The notes: a model not told the origin generated them from the letters alone. 64,000 nt of DNA from Chryseobacterium sp. (GCF_019236175.1 NZ_JAFAJM010000009.1:62001-126000); one strand, 5' to 3'. Counted from the first letter of the stretch, positions 25,518 through 34,578 are shown. Translations and numbers: made by a program.

Positions 25518-26349
25518 ATTTTAATTTAATCTTTTCAAGCTGATAACGAAGCTTCAATCCTGTTTTCAAAAATGAATACTGTAAAGGTTTTGTTTCTTTA
25601 TAATACTTATCTATAAAGATTTGCATTGCTCCATAAAAACGCTCCAGATACATCTCGTTCTTCACAGTACTTTCTCCTTTATGGTGAAGAAGAGGTGCTT
25701 TTCCATAATAATAATTTTTATAGCCTTTCATAAGCAGGGTATAACAAAGATCTATATCTTCACCATACATAAAATAGGCTTCATCCAGCCCGCCTGATTT
25801 TTCGTAAACCTCTTTTTTTATCAGCAGAAAAGCGCCGGTAATTACTTCCACTTCAGCGATAGCCTCTTCGCTGATATCATTTCTGTAATAGGATTTTGAA
25901 TTATTTTTTTTAAAATTTGTAAATAATTTTTCAAAGGAATTAAACATATCCGGTACTGAACGTTTACTTTCAGGGAGAAAATTACCTTTTGCATCATGCA
26001 TACGAACACCAAGACATCCGAAATCGGCTTTAGAATCCGCAAAATCAAGAAGATCTGCCATGTAGAAATCTTCAAATTCTGTATCAGGGTTTAAAAGAAG
26101 CAGATATTCTCCTTTTGCTGTACTGATTGCCTGATTATTGGCTTTCGAAAAGCCTCCGTTGGTCGTTGAAGGGATAAAATGAACGTCCGGAAATTCAGAG
26201 ATAAGATCTTTCCAGGAAGTATCTACAGAAGCGTTATCAATTACAATTACTTCATATTCTATTCCTTTTACATATTTTTGAATAGATAAAAGACAGTTTC
26301 TCAACAGTTGAGTAACATTATAATTAACAATAATTACAGACAGCTTCAT
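25516..26349 (-). CDS. Glycosyltransferase family 2
   Basis: This 277-residue GT-A enzyme transfers a sugar from a nucleotide-sugar donor, probably to cell-surface glycan. The N-terminus LSVIIVNYNVTQLLRNCLLS is the GT2 signature. VIVIDNASVDTSW holds the nucleotide-binding Asp. LLLNPDTEF is the DxD-like metal motif, and GEDIDLCYTLLMKGYKNYYY the ED-containing acceptor motif. It resembles rhamnosyltransferase-like members. It lies 1 nt downstream of recR in the same operon, an association without obvious functional logic. It has no membrane segment, so it is probably peripheral at the inner membrane. Confidence 0.9.
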   Translation of the reverse strand: MKLSVIIVNYNVTQLLRNCLLSIQKYVKGIEYEVIVIDNASVDTSWKDLISEFPDVHFIPSTTNGGFSKANNQAISTAKGEYLLLLNPDTEFEDFYMADLLDFADSKADFGCLGVRMHDAKGNFLPESKRSVPDMFNSFEKLFTNFKKNNSKSYYRNDISEEAIAEVEVITGAFLLIKKEVYEKSGGLDEAYFMYGEDIDLCYTLLMKGYKNYYYGKAPLLHHKGESTVKNEMYLERFYGAMQIFIDKYYKETKPLQYSFLKTGLKLRYQLEKIKLK

Positions 26350-26350
26350 A

Positions 26351-26962
26351 TTAATCTTTTTCGTTGTACGGCAGTCTGTTGATAATCGATCTGCCTAAAG
26401 AAATCTCATCTGCATACTCCAGCTCATCTCCTACTGAAATTCCCCTTGCAATACTTGAAAAGTTCACATTGAAATTTTTAAATTTCTTATAAATATAATA
26501 AGCGGTAGTATCACCTTCCATGGTAGCACTTAAAGCAAAAATAAATTCCTTCACTTTTCCTTCGTTCAGCTTCTTCTCAATGCTGGGAATGTTTAACTGA
26601 CCGGGTCCCACACCTTCCATCGGAGAAATTTTACCCCCCAGAATCAGATATTTCCCTGTATATTTCCCTGTATTTTCAATAGCAATGACATCTCTTACGT
26701 CTTCAACGATACAGATTAATTCACCATTTCTTTTTTCATTACTGCAGATCTCGCAAAGGTCAAAATCTGAGAAGTTATGACATTCTTTACAGTATTTAAT
26801 CTCATTGACAAGATTAATCAGTGAATTTCCAAGGCTAACTGCTCTTGAATTGGGTTGTTTCAATAAATGTAATGCTAGTCTCAAAGCAGTCTTCCGTCCG
26901 ATTCCGGGCAATCCTGAAATCTCATCAACTGCCTTTGCCAAAACTTTACTTGGGTAATCCAT
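26351..26962 (-). CDS. recR: Recombination protein RecR
   Basis: RecR works with RecF and RecO in RecA loading at gaps. The ATG at 26962 (MDYPSKVLAKAVDEIS) is chosen over an upstream in-frame TTG because it gives the normal 203-residue length and the conserved N-terminus. Motifs are GIGRKTALRLALHLL (helix-hairpin-helix), the zinc finger CKECHNFSDFDLCEIC, and the Toprim domain ICIVEDVRDVIAIENTG with GVGPGQLNI. The -7 box TATTTTTG ends 5 nt before the ATG, so the mRNA may be leaderless. The glycosyltransferase gene follows at 1 nt. Confidence 0.95.
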   Translation of the reverse strand: MDYPSKVLAKAVDEISGLPGIGRKTALRLALHLLKQPNSRAVSLGNSLINLVNEIKYCKECHNFSDFDLCEICSNEKRNGELICIVEDVRDVIAIENTGKYTGKYLILGGKISPMEGVGPGQLNIPSIEKKLNEGKVKEFIFALSATMEGDTTAYYIYKKFKNFNVNFSSIARGISVGDELEYADEISLGRSIINRLPYNEKD

Positions 26963-26967
26963 AACGA

Positions 26968-27007
26968 CAAAAATAAGGATTAAAGTTGAGAATTGAAGGT
27001 TTAAAAT
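26968..27007 (-). repeat. 40-bp promoter module, copy 1 (recR)
   Basis: Read on the minus strand, the 40 bp ending at TATTTTTG match 39266-39305 on the plus strand without gaps at 34 of 40 positions. The shared core is CTCAACTTTAAT followed, after a short variable gap, by TATTTTTG. Each copy lies just upstream of a gene start. Confidence 0.7.
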
Positions 27008-27242
27008 TGAGAGATCATGGCCAATGGCAAATAGGCAGTTTGCTATGTTTGTCAATGGGTACAGGTGCTCAGTATTCAGTAATAAGTTTTGGATAAAACC
27101 AGTGGGCGGTTAGTTTTTTACAGAATGTCCGTATTGAAATCAATGTCCTCAATGTCCCTGACTCTTTATTCTTGACTCCTGGCTTTCTTTTATTTTCTCT
27201 CTATAACTCACCACCTATACTCTATAACTCTAAAAAAACCTT

Positions 27243-27250
27243 TATATTTG
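27243..27250 (+). promoter_or_regulatory. -7 box TATATTTG for the 27280 gene
   Basis: Exact TAnnTTTG, followed by C, with the ATG 30 nt downstream. Confidence 0.6.
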
Positions 27251-27279
27251 CGGCCTAAATATGAAAAAAATAAACTAAC

Positions 27280-27885
27280 ATGGTACTTAAAAACCTAAAT
27301 TATCCACTGGATTTCAAATTCAAAATCACTACATTAGCAAGTGACTTTAACATTACTGACAAAAACGGAAATTATGTAGCTTATGTACGTCAGAAAATGT
27401 TTAAACTTAAGGAAGATGTAATTGTTTTCAATGATGAAAGTAAATCTAAAGAACTTTTCAGAATCAGAGCCAACAAATGGATTGACTTTAATGCTTCTTA
27501 TTCTCTGAATGACCTTATTGACAATAAGAACTACGGAAGACTGGCAAGAAAAGGAATGCGTTCTATCTGGAAAGCAACTTATGATATCCTTGATGCCAAT
27601 GACCAGCCTAAATTTAAAGTTCAGGAAGATAACGGATGGGTAAAATTCTGGGATAGCTTTGTAGGGGAACTTCCTATTATCGGAATGTTTACAGGATATT
27701 TCCTTAATCCTTCTTATACTGTAGTAGGTATGGACGGAAAAGCTTATTTTAAACTCAAAAAAATGCCTTCATTCTTCGGAAGAAGATTCCAGCTTGACCG
27801 GTTAGTTGATATTGATGATGAAGAAGAAAGTTTAGTTATCCTTTCATTATTAATGATGACCCTACTGGAAAGAGCAAGGGGCTAA
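27280..27885 (+). CDS. LURP-one-related / scramblase-like protein
   Basis: This 201-residue protein looks like the LURP-one-related (Tubby C-terminal-like, phospholipid-scramblase-like) fold: a series of beta hairpins with FKITTLASDFNITDKNGNYV, YVRQKMFKLKEDVIVFND and IWKATYDILDANDQPKFKVQ. A moderately hydrophobic helix is near 127-143 (FVGELPIIGMFTGYFLNP) and the C-terminus ILSLLMMTLLERARG is helical. The biochemical role of bacterial members is unknown. It is followed 21 nt later by a lipoprotein gene, and the two share one promoter. Confidence 0.7.
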   Translation: MVLKNLNYPLDFKFKITTLASDFNITDKNGNYVAYVRQKMFKLKEDVIVFNDESKSKELFRIRANKWIDFNASYSLNDLIDNKNYGRLARKGMRSIWKATYDILDANDQPKFKVQEDNGWVKFWDSFVGELPIIGMFTGYFLNPSYTVVGMDGKAYFKLKKMPSFFGRRFQLDRLVDIDDEEESLVILSLLMMTLLERARG

Positions 27886-27906
27886 TAAAATATAAAATCA
27901 CAAACA

Positions 27907-28398
27907 ATGAGATATATAATCATTTTCTTTTCTGCGTTTCTATTGGTAGCCTGTAAAAAAGACCAAGCCAATGCTTCTGGTTCTGCCTCTGCCGATTCTT
28001 TACATCATATTAAAGATTCTGTAGCAACCGGTAGTTCTTCAGATAAAATACAGGTGGAAACCATCGCATTTCCAACTGAAATCAAGGAATGCTCTTGTTA
28101 TTTTGCCAAAAACAAAGCTGATTTTGAAAACGAAAAATACATCTATGCAGATGATGCCGGTAAAACGGCTTATATGAAACTGGATGGCAAAAGAGTAGCC
28201 ATGAATCTTATTTCTTCAAGTGATATGGAAGTAGATGAAGTATTGACCAAAGAAATTGAAAATGAAAATTATAAAATCTCTGTAAAGGGTAAAAAAATAA
28301 AAGGCGAGGAAGCTTTATTATTTGAAGGCACCCTGACTATTGAAAAACCGGATGGAAGTGTTTACACAACTCCTATCTATGGAGAATGCGGATGTTAA
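27907..28398 (+). CDS. Lipoprotein of unknown function
   Basis: Signal MRYIIIFFSAFLLVAC with lipobox LLVAC (Cys16) marks it as membrane-anchored. Residues 17-45 are a Ser/Ala/Asp-rich linker. The folded part, about 115 residues, begins TIAFPTEIKECSCYFAKNK, and four cysteines (two in ECSCYF, two in GECGC at the very end) could form disulfides or bind metal. I do not recognise the family. It is cotranscribed with the LURP-one-like gene and ends at a strong terminator. Confidence 0.75.
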   Translation: MRYIIIFFSAFLLVACKKDQANASGSASADSLHHIKDSVATGSSSDKIQVETIAFPTEIKECSCYFAKNKADFENEKYIYADDAGKTAYMKLDGKRVAMNLISSSDMEVDEVLTKEIENENYKISVKGKKIKGEEALLFEGTLTIEKPDGSVYTTPIYGECGC

Positions 28399-28422
28399 TA
28401 GAGTGACCGCTTAGCTATTCAT

Positions 28423-28457
28423 AAAAAATGCTTCTGTATCCTGCAGAAGCATTTTTT
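28423..28457 (+). terminator. Terminator of the 27280-28398 operon
   Basis: AAAAAATGCTTCTG (28423-28436) pairs with 28444-28457 and ends in TTTTTT. Confidence 0.85.
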
Positions 28458-28463
28458 ATTTTG

Positions 28464-28471
28464 TAAATTTG
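28464..28471 (+). promoter_or_regulatory. -7 box TAAATTTG for pepD
   Basis: Exact TAnnTTTG directly after the preceding terminator, 16 nt before the pepD ATG. Confidence 0.6.
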
Positions 28472-28487
28472 AGAAAAATAAATTTCA

Positions 28488-29930
28488 ATGGAATTATCTA
28501 ATATAGAACCGCAAATTATCTGGAAAAATTTCTCCAAATTAAATGCTGTTCCAAGACCATCAAAAAAAGAAGAAAAAGTAATTGCTTTCATCAAAGGATT
28601 TGGTGAAAACCTTGGACTGGAAACAACTGTAGATGAAGTAGGAAATGTAATTATCAAAAAACCTGCAACTGCAGGGATGGAAAACCGTAAATCTATTGTA
28701 CTTCAGTCTCACCTGGATATGGTTTGCCAGAAAAACAATGATGTGAATTTTGATTTTGAAACAGAAGGAATCAAAATGGAAGTTGATGGGGACTGGGTAA
28801 AAGCTAAAGGAACAACTTTAGGGGCTGACAACGGTTTAGGAGTTGCAACGATCATGTCTATCCTTGAAAGCTCAGATATTCCACACCCCGCTCTTGAAGC
28901 GTTATTCACTATTGACGAAGAAACCGGAATGACAGGTGCTTTAGGTTTAAAACCAGGACAACTGGCGGGAGATATTCTTTTAAACCTTGATACGGAAGAA
29001 GATGATGAGATTGACATAGGCTGTGCCGGAGGTGTAGATGTTACGATTACCCAGACTTATCCCACTGAAGCATCAAAAGGCCAGATTGTAAGAATTGAGG
29101 TAAAAGGACTTCAGGGAGGGCACTCAGGAATGGACATTCATAAAGGGTTCGGAAATTCAAACATTATTCTGGGAAGACTTCTTTACAAAGGTCTGGATAA
29201 GCAGAATGCAGAGCTGATCTCAATTGACGGCGGCGGATTAAGAAACGCTATTCCAAGAGAAGCCGCAGCTATTATCTCTGTGAGAAATGCTCATGAATTT
29301 ATGGAAGAAACAACGGCTCTTAAAAAAGAAATTTTAGAAGAATTTGCATCTGTAGAACCGGGACTTCAGATTAATATTGAAAACTCTACCTCTTCTGACA
29401 AAGCAATTTCTGAGACAGATTCAAAAAAAGTGATTCTTTGTTTAAAAGCTCTTCATAACGGAGTTTACAGAATGAGCCCGGACGTGGCTGATCTTGTAGA
29501 AGCTTCCAACAATGTAGCCAGAGTTGAATTAAAGGGAGGTGAGCTTAAAATCTTAAATCTTACCAGATCATCTGTAGATTCTTCAAAATATGCTACCGCT
29601 GAACAGTTGAAATCCGTAGCTGAATTAGCCGGAATGAATGTAGAATTCAGCGGATCTTATCCGGGATGGAAACCAAAACCGGGTTCTGAAATTGTACAAC
29701 TCATGGAAAAAATATATACAGAGAAGTTCAATGAAAAACCTCATGTAGTAGCTTGTCATGCAGGATTAGAATGTGGTATTATCGGCTCTAATTATCCGGA
29801 AATGGAAATGGTAAGCTTCGGACCTACCATCAGAGGAGCCCATTCTCCTGATGAAAAAGCAAATATCCCATCTGCTCAGAAATTCTGGAGTTTCCTAAAA
29901 GATATTTTAGCAAATATTCCTCAGAAATAA
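28488..29930 (+). CDS. pepD: Aminoacyl-histidine dipeptidase (PepD, M20 family)
   Basis: This cytosolic zinc dipeptidase of the M20C family cleaves Xaa-His and other dipeptides. The 480-residue length is normal. The metal and catalytic motifs are all present: QSHLDMVCQK, GADNGLGVATIMS, DEETGMTGALGL with the catalytic Glu, LLNLDTEEDDEI, GGHSGMDIHKGFGN in the dimerisation domain, CHAGLECGII and RGAHSPDEKANI. The central insert (about 205-385) is the lid and dimer domain. It is a single gene between two terminators. Confidence 0.94.
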   Translation: MELSNIEPQIIWKNFSKLNAVPRPSKKEEKVIAFIKGFGENLGLETTVDEVGNVIIKKPATAGMENRKSIVLQSHLDMVCQKNNDVNFDFETEGIKMEVDGDWVKAKGTTLGADNGLGVATIMSILESSDIPHPALEALFTIDEETGMTGALGLKPGQLAGDILLNLDTEEDDEIDIGCAGGVDVTITQTYPTEASKGQIVRIEVKGLQGGHSGMDIHKGFGNSNIILGRLLYKGLDKQNAELISIDGGGLRNAIPREAAAIISVRNAHEFMEETTALKKEILEEFASVEPGLQINIENSTSSDKAISETDSKKVILCLKALHNGVYRMSPDVADLVEASNNVARVELKGGELKILNLTRSSVDSSKYATAEQLKSVAELAGMNVEFSGSYPGWKPKPGSEIVQLMEKIYTEKFNEKPHVVACHAGLECGIIGSNYPEMEMVSFGPTIRGAHSPDEKANIPSAQKFWSFLKDILANIPQK

Positions 29931-29951
29931 AATAGTAAAATAACAATATTG

Positions 29952-29985
29952 AATATCCAAAGTCTTCTGATTTTGGATATTTTTA
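29952..29985 (+). terminator. Terminator of pepD
   Basis: AATATCCAAA (29952-29961) pairs with TTTGGATATT (29972-29981), followed by TTT. Confidence 0.75.
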
Positions 29986-30109
29986 ATTCAGATCATTAAA
30001 CCCTATTTAAATCTGCAAACAAACTAGAGAAATATAACACTTAAAATATCGTCAATATTTCCTTACCTTTCCTTAATCACTTAAACCTAATGGTAAAAAC
30101 ATTTAAATT

Positions 30110-30691
30110 ATGAAAAGTATTACCGTATTCTGCGGCTCAAGTTTCGGGTCGGACACAATCTATGAAGAGCAAGCTTTCTTACTTGGCCAAACATTAGCTC
30201 AACAAAATATACAGCTGGTTTATGGAGGCTCAGAAACAGGCTTAATGGGAACTATTGCCAACGGAGCTCTAAGCGAAGACGGAAAGGTAACCGGAGTACT
30301 TCCCCAATTTTTACAAGCCAAGGAGATCGCTCACAAGAATCTGACAGAACTTATTCTGGTAGAAACAATGCATGAAAGAAAAACCAAAATGAATGAACTT
30401 TGTGATGGGGTCATTGTTCTTCCGGGTGGCTATGGAACACTGGAAGAGTTTTTTGAAATGATCACCTGGTCACAATTAGGGCTTCATAAAAAGCCAATCG
30501 GCGTTCTCAATACTGACGGGTTTTATGATGATCTCGTAAAACTTGTTGACAATATGGTTGACAAAGGATTTTTAAAACAAGTCAACAAAGAGATGCTTTT
30601 GATAAGCGATAATATCAACGACTTATTAGAAAAAATGAAAAATTATCAGGCTCCGACAGTGAGTAAATGGATTTCTAAGGAAAAAATCTAA
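30110..30691 (+). CDS. LOG family protein (cytokinin riboside 5'-monophosphate phosphoribohydrolase type)
   Basis: This 193-residue Rossmann-fold protein has the LOG signature PGGYGTLEEFFE (about 103-114) and the upstream MHERKTKMNELCDGVI. The N-terminal VFCGSSFGSD and YGGSETGLMG motifs bind phosphate. Family members hydrolyse the N-glycosidic bond of nucleoside 5'-monophosphates to free base and ribose 5-phosphate; in bacteria the role is probably nucleotide housekeeping. The whole family core is present. It stands alone with a terminator after it. Confidence 0.9.
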   Translation: MKSITVFCGSSFGSDTIYEEQAFLLGQTLAQQNIQLVYGGSETGLMGTIANGALSEDGKVTGVLPQFLQAKEIAHKNLTELILVETMHERKTKMNELCDGVIVLPGGYGTLEEFFEMITWSQLGLHKKPIGVLNTDGFYDDLVKLVDNMVDKGFLKQVNKEMLLISDNINDLLEKMKNYQAPTVSKWISKEKI

Positions 30692-30695
30692 TGAT

Positions 30696-30733
30696 AAAAG
30701 AGGGAATATTTTCAAAAGTATTCCCTCTTTTTA
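30696..30733 (+). terminator. Terminator of the LOG gene
   Basis: AAAAGAGGGAATA (30696-30708) pairs with 30719-30731 and is followed by T. Confidence 0.85.
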
Positions 30734-30765
30734 TAATCTATTTTCATTTCTACAGCATAAGTTAG

Positions 30766-30773
30766 TACATTTG
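30766..30773 (+). promoter_or_regulatory. -7 box TACATTTG that decides the start of the peptidase gene
   Basis: Exact TAnnTTTG. Transcription would begin near 30778, so the in-frame start at 30777 cannot be used and ATG 30810 is preferred. Confidence 0.6.
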
Positions 30774-30809
30774 TAAGTGTCATTTATCACTATTACAAGA
30801 AATAATATC

Positions 30810-32960
30810 ATGAAACATTTATTCCTAACAGGCTGTTTATTCTTAAGCCAGGTCACTTTTGCCCAGTATAACTATCCAAAAACACCTGAAGTACCGGTAA
30901 CAGACGATTATTTTGGAACTAAAATCACTGACAATTATCAATGGCTGGAAAATCTGAAAAGCCCCGAAGTACAGACATGGTTCAAAGCACAGGCAGATTT
31001 TAGCCACCATATTATTGATCAGATTCCTAATCGGGATGAGCTCTATCAAAGAATGAAACAGGTGCAGGAAATGATTGGAGATGATTATGGCAATGCAATT
31101 CTGAGAGGAAATTTCTATTTCTATTTAAAAACAAAAAAAGACGAAAAGATCTCAAAACTTTATAGCCGGGATATCTCTACGGGCAAAGAAACTTTGATTT
31201 TTGATCCCGAAACCCATCAAAAAAATGCTCAGATCACTAATTTTAATATAGATTCCAAAGGTGATAAAATTGCCTTACTATTTTCTAAGTCCGGTCGTGA
31301 AATCTGTGAACTCAGAATTCTGGATCTGAAAACAAAAAAATTGCTCACCGATATATTAACTCCTATCTGGAGTGAGTTTAATTTTGAGTTTACTCCGGAC
31401 GGACAGTATATTACCTATACTAAAATGAGTACCGGAGACCCGACCAGCAATATGCTTTTGAAAGAAATGAAAGCAATGCTACACCAGCTTGGCACCAGCC
31501 AGGATAAAGATATCATATTAGGCTCAAGGGAAGAATATCCCGAACTGAATATATTGACAGAGCAGTTTCCTGATGTTTCTTTTACCAATGATTATAAATC
31601 CATAATTTTAAGAATTGGTTCCACAAAATCAGAGAATCCTATATTCTATGCTCCTATATCCGCTATTAAAGATAAAAAAATCAAGTGGAAACAGGTCTTA
31701 AATCCTTCAGATGACATTACACAAATAATGATCTATGGAGATCAGTTATTTTTTTTGAGCCACAAAAATACCCCGAATTACAAAATTGGTTTAACCAGCT
31801 TATCTAACCCGGATTTTGATCATGCCAAAACGGTGGTTCCAGAAAGCAATTCTGTAATCAAATCTCTTCACAGCTCCAAAAATTATTTATTTTACACACT
31901 AAGTAATGGGATTACTAAGGATCAATATCAGCTGAATATTAAAACTCTGGAAATAAAAAAAATCCCTCTGCCTCCGGGAGTGAACACTTCCACTTCCCTG
32001 AATTCCCGTGAAACGGATAACCTTCATTGCTATAACAGTAACTGGCTGGATCCTGTGACCATATATGATTACAGCCCTGAAACAGGTAGAGTCGTAAAAA
32101 GCACTTATTTTAATGCTGAAAACAGCTACCCCGACTATCATAAATTATATGAAGTAAAAGAAATAGAAGTAAAGAGCCATGACGGTGTAATGGTTCCTCT
32201 TTCCATTATTTATCCTAAAAACATTAAAATGAATGGCAATACACCGGCTTATATCACCGGATACGGTGGCTATGGAATATCTTCTACACCCCGTTTTTCA
32301 AACAGACTGATCGTATTGCTTGAACAAGGTGTAACTCTCGCTATTGCCCATGTTCGGGGAGGTGGAGAAAAGGGTGAAAACTGGCACAAAGACGGGATGA
32401 AAGCTAAAAAGCCCAATACATGGAAAGATTTCATTGCATGTTCAGAATATCTTATTCACCAAAAGTACACCTCTTCTTCAAAACTTATTGGTAACGGGAT
32501 GAGTATGGGAGGAGTTCTTATCGGAAGAGCCATTACTGAAAGACCTGATTTATATGCAGCTGCTATTGCTGAAGTAGGAATGACGAATGTTCTCCGTTCT
32601 CAGAATTCCGCCAATGGTGCCAATCAGATTCCGGAAGTCGGAAGTTTAAAAAACTCCGGGGATATTAAACACCTCATCGAAATGGATGCGCAGAGCAAGG
32701 TTAAAAAAGGAGTAAAATATCCTGCTGTTATTGTACGTACAGGAATGAACGATTCCAGAATTACGCCATGGGAGCCTGCAAAATTTGCTGCAGCATTACA
32801 AAACAGTACATCTTCAGGAAAACCTGTTCTACTATACGTTAATTATCAAAACGGTCATTTTACAAGTGATCAGGATGTAGTTTTCCATGAATACTCAGAT
32901 CTTTTTGCCTTTGCATTATGGCAGACAGGCCATCCTAAATTTCAGCCTGTAAAAAAATAG
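30810..32960 (+). CDS. Secreted prolyl oligopeptidase family (S9) serine peptidase
   Basis: The ATG at 30810 gives a clean signal peptide (MKHLFLTGCLFLSQVTFAQ) and follows the -7 box at 30766; a start 11 codons upstream would lie at the transcription start. The 716-residue protein has an N-terminal beta-propeller (about 75-425) and a C-terminal alpha/beta hydrolase domain. Motifs: YGGYGISSTPRF, AHVRGGGEKGENWHKDG, nucleophile in GNGMSMGGVLIG, acid in TGMNDSRITPWEPAKF, histidine in NYQNGHFTSDQD. This fits S9A prolyl oligopeptidase, cutting short peptides after proline, here exported to the periplasm or medium. Confidence 0.92.
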   Translation: MKHLFLTGCLFLSQVTFAQYNYPKTPEVPVTDDYFGTKITDNYQWLENLKSPEVQTWFKAQADFSHHIIDQIPNRDELYQRMKQVQEMIGDDYGNAILRGNFYFYLKTKKDEKISKLYSRDISTGKETLIFDPETHQKNAQITNFNIDSKGDKIALLFSKSGREICELRILDLKTKKLLTDILTPIWSEFNFEFTPDGQYITYTKMSTGDPTSNMLLKEMKAMLHQLGTSQDKDIILGSREEYPELNILTEQFPDVSFTNDYKSIILRIGSTKSENPIFYAPISAIKDKKIKWKQVLNPSDDITQIMIYGDQLFFLSHKNTPNYKIGLTSLSNPDFDHAKTVVPESNSVIKSLHSSKNYLFYTLSNGITKDQYQLNIKTLEIKKIPLPPGVNTSTSLNSRETDNLHCYNSNWLDPVTIYDYSPETGRVVKSTYFNAENSYPDYHKLYEVKEIEVKSHDGVMVPLSIIYPKNIKMNGNTPAYITGYGGYGISSTPRFSNRLIVLLEQGVTLAIAHVRGGGEKGENWHKDGMKAKKPNTWKDFIACSEYLIHQKYTSSSKLIGNGMSMGGVLIGRAITERPDLYAAAIAEVGMTNVLRSQNSANGANQIPEVGSLKNSGDIKHLIEMDAQSKVKKGVKYPAVIVRTGMNDSRITPWEPAKFAAALQNSTSSGKPVLLYVNYQNGHFTSDQDVVFHEYSDLFAFALWQTGHPKFQPVKK

Positions 32961-32974
32961 AAGATATAAAAAAC

Positions 32975-33007
32975 AAAACCCGTTTGAGAAAACTCAAACG
33001 GGTTTTT
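32975..33007. terminator. Bidirectional terminator between the S9 peptidase and ferredoxin genes
   Basis: AAAACCCGTTTGAG (32975-32988) pairs with 32993-33006 around AAAA, flanked by A and T tracts. Confidence 0.88.
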
Positions 33008-33028
33008 ATTAAGATTAAAAAATATTGT

Positions 33029-33358
33029 CTAAGGATAGGGAGCAATTTCCACTTCAAGTCCTTCCATTTCATCTGCCATATGCAACTGACATCCTAATCG
33101 GCTGTTATCCTTCACATGGAAAGCCTCAGCCAGCATAGCATCTTCTTCATCTCCCATAGGCTCCAGCCCCGGATCATTAATTACATAAACCTGGCATGAA
33201 GCACACATTGCCATTCCTCCGCATACTCCAATAGTACCTTCTTCAGCCAATTCGTATGAACGAATAATCTCCATCAGGTTCATGGACATATCCGTAGGAG
33301 CTACGACATCATGGGTTACCCCCTCTCTGTCGGTGATTTTAATATTAATATCTGACAT
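33029..33358 (-). CDS. 2Fe-2S ferredoxin
   Basis: This 109-residue [2Fe-2S] ferredoxin is of the adrenodoxin/ISC type. The cluster ligands are Cys46, Cys52, Cys55 and Cys90 (CGGMAMCASC and RLGCQL), spaced CX5CX2C-X34-C. The acidic C-terminal half, including EPMGDEEDAMLAEAF, is typical for docking a reductase. The reductase is encoded immediately upstream (12 nt gap), so the two proteins probably form one electron-transfer chain from NADPH. The downstream acceptor is not in the window. Confidence 0.92.
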   Translation of the reverse strand: MSDINIKITDREGVTHDVVAPTDMSMNLMEIIRSYELAEEGTIGVCGGMAMCASCQVYVINDPGLEPMGDEEDAMLAEAFHVKDNSRLGCQLHMADEMEGLEVEIAPYP

Positions 33359-33370
33359 AATTCTGCAAAA

Positions 33371-34426
33371 TTAGTCAATTTTTTTCACAACAGCTTTCTC
33401 CGCTTCTTTACGGCTACCGTCAAATCCGTCTACTCCACTTACAGTAGTATATTTTAAAACGAATTTTTTACCAGGATTTAATCTGTTGTAAACACTTTGA
33501 CACATTAGCGTAGCCTCATGGAAACCACACAGAATCAGCTTCAGTTTTCCGGGATAAGTATTGATATCTCCGATAGCATATACTCCGTCAATATTGGTCT
33601 GATAATCAAGAGCATTATTAACAACGATTGCGTTTTTCTCGATATTTAATCCCCAGTTTCCGATATCACCCAGTTTTGGAGTTAATCCGAATAAAGGAAT
33701 AAAATAATCTGTTTCAATATCAACCGCTTCTTCGCCGTCTTTTTCTACTGTAATAGCTTCTACTTTTCCTTCTCCTTTGATGGCTGTAACTTCAGCAGGA
33801 GTAATCAGCTTGATTTTTCCCTGATTCTTCAGATCCTGAACTTTTTCTACAGAATCCAGTGCTCCTCTGAACTCATTTCTTCTGTGGATCAGAGTAACTT
33901 CACTGGCTACATTGGCAAGGAAAATACTCCAGTCAAGAGCAGAGTCACCTCCACCCGCAATTACTACTCTTTTGTTTCTGAAGTGTTCAGGTTCTTTAAT
34001 AAAATATTCCAGCCCTTTTTCTTCATAATCAGCGATGTTTTCAATGGTAGGTTTTCTTGGCTCAAAAGTACCTAACCCACCGGCAATAGCTACCGCTTTT
34101 GCTCTGTGAACCGTTCCTTTATTAGTGATCACTTCAAACCATTCTTCATCTACTTTGTTTAAAGTAACAGCAGTTTCCCCTAAAGTGAATCCCGGCTGGA
34201 ATTGTTTGATCTGTTCCATCAAATTATCAACTAATTCTCCAGCATTAACTGAAGGATATCCAGGAATATCGAAAATAGGTTTTTTAGGATAAAGTTCAGC
34301 TAATTGCCCTCCCGGCTGTGGAAGTGCATCAATAATATGACACTTCATTTTTAATAGACCAGCTTCAAAAACTGCAAAAAGTCCTGTAGGTCCCGCGCCT
34401 ATGATCAATATATCGGTGGTTATCAT
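33371..34426 (-). CDS. Ferredoxin--NADP+ reductase, thioredoxin-reductase-like type
   Basis: This 351-residue FAD/NAD(P)H oxidoreductase has an N-terminal FAD motif IIGAGPTGLFAVFEAG, a second Rossmann motif VVIAGGGDSALDWSIFLA for NADPH, and IDGVYAIGDINTYPGKLKLI near the C-terminus. It lacks the CxxC redox pair of thioredoxin reductases, which fits the type 2 ferredoxin-NADP reductases of Gram-positives and Bacteroidota. It is the promoter-proximal gene of a two-gene operon with the [2Fe-2S] ferredoxin. A -7 box TAAATTTG lies about 34 nt upstream. Confidence 0.9.
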   Translation of the reverse strand: MITTDILIIGAGPTGLFAVFEAGLLKMKCHIIDALPQPGGQLAELYPKKPIFDIPGYPSVNAGELVDNLMEQIKQFQPGFTLGETAVTLNKVDEEWFEVITNKGTVHRAKAVAIAGGLGTFEPRKPTIENIADYEEKGLEYFIKEPEHFRNKRVVIAGGGDSALDWSIFLANVASEVTLIHRRNEFRGALDSVEKVQDLKNQGKIKLITPAEVTAIKGEGKVEAITVEKDGEEAVDIETDYFIPLFGLTPKLGDIGNWGLNIEKNAIVVNNALDYQTNIDGVYAIGDINTYPGKLKLILCGFHEATLMCQSVYNRLNPGKKFVLKYTTVSGVDGFDGSRKEAEKAVVKKID

Positions 34427-34459
34427 AATGTTTAGATAATTTAATTATACTTGTAACTG

Positions 34460-34467
34460 CAAATTTA
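34460..34467 (-). promoter_or_regulatory. -7 box TAAATTTG of the reductase-ferredoxin operon
   Basis: Exact TAnnTTTG followed by C on the minus strand; leader of about 30 nt. Confidence 0.6.
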
Positions 34468-34545
34468 CTAATTTTAATGCGAAGCATATTTAATTGATTC
34501 TAAATAAAAACCTGAGATTTGTCAAATATCTCTATTTTAGGATTT

Positions 34546-34553
34546 TAAATTTG
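34546..34553 (+). promoter_or_regulatory. -7 box TAAATTTG for the 34579 gene
   Basis: Exact match 26 nt before the ATG. A TTG at 34519 is 24 nt upstream, slightly wider than usual. Confidence 0.55.
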
Positions 34554-34578
34554 GCAATGTTTTTGTAAATGTCTTAAT

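Larger units (their letters stand above)
26963..27279. other. Gene-free 317-bp region between divergent recR and the 27280 gene
   Basis: It contains the recR promoter module (26968-27007 on the minus strand) and the TATATTTGC box of the rightward gene (27243-27251). Between them are pyrimidine-rich, degenerate tracts (27150-27235: repeats of CTATAACTC and GACTC-type words) with no coding potential. Confidence 0.7.

Noticed and set aside
26963..27055. 31-codon TTG-initiated extension of recR
   Set aside because: It overlaps the recR promoter module and would make RecR longer than normal with an atypical N-terminus.
27061..27240. Pyrimidine-rich repeats considered as a CRISPR or tandem array
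   Set aside because: The words (CTATAACTC, GACTC) are short and irregular, without constant spacers.
30777..30809. N-terminal extension of the S9 peptidase
   Set aside because: It lies at the predicted transcription start after the TACATTTG box, and the ATG at 30810 begins a typical signal peptide.
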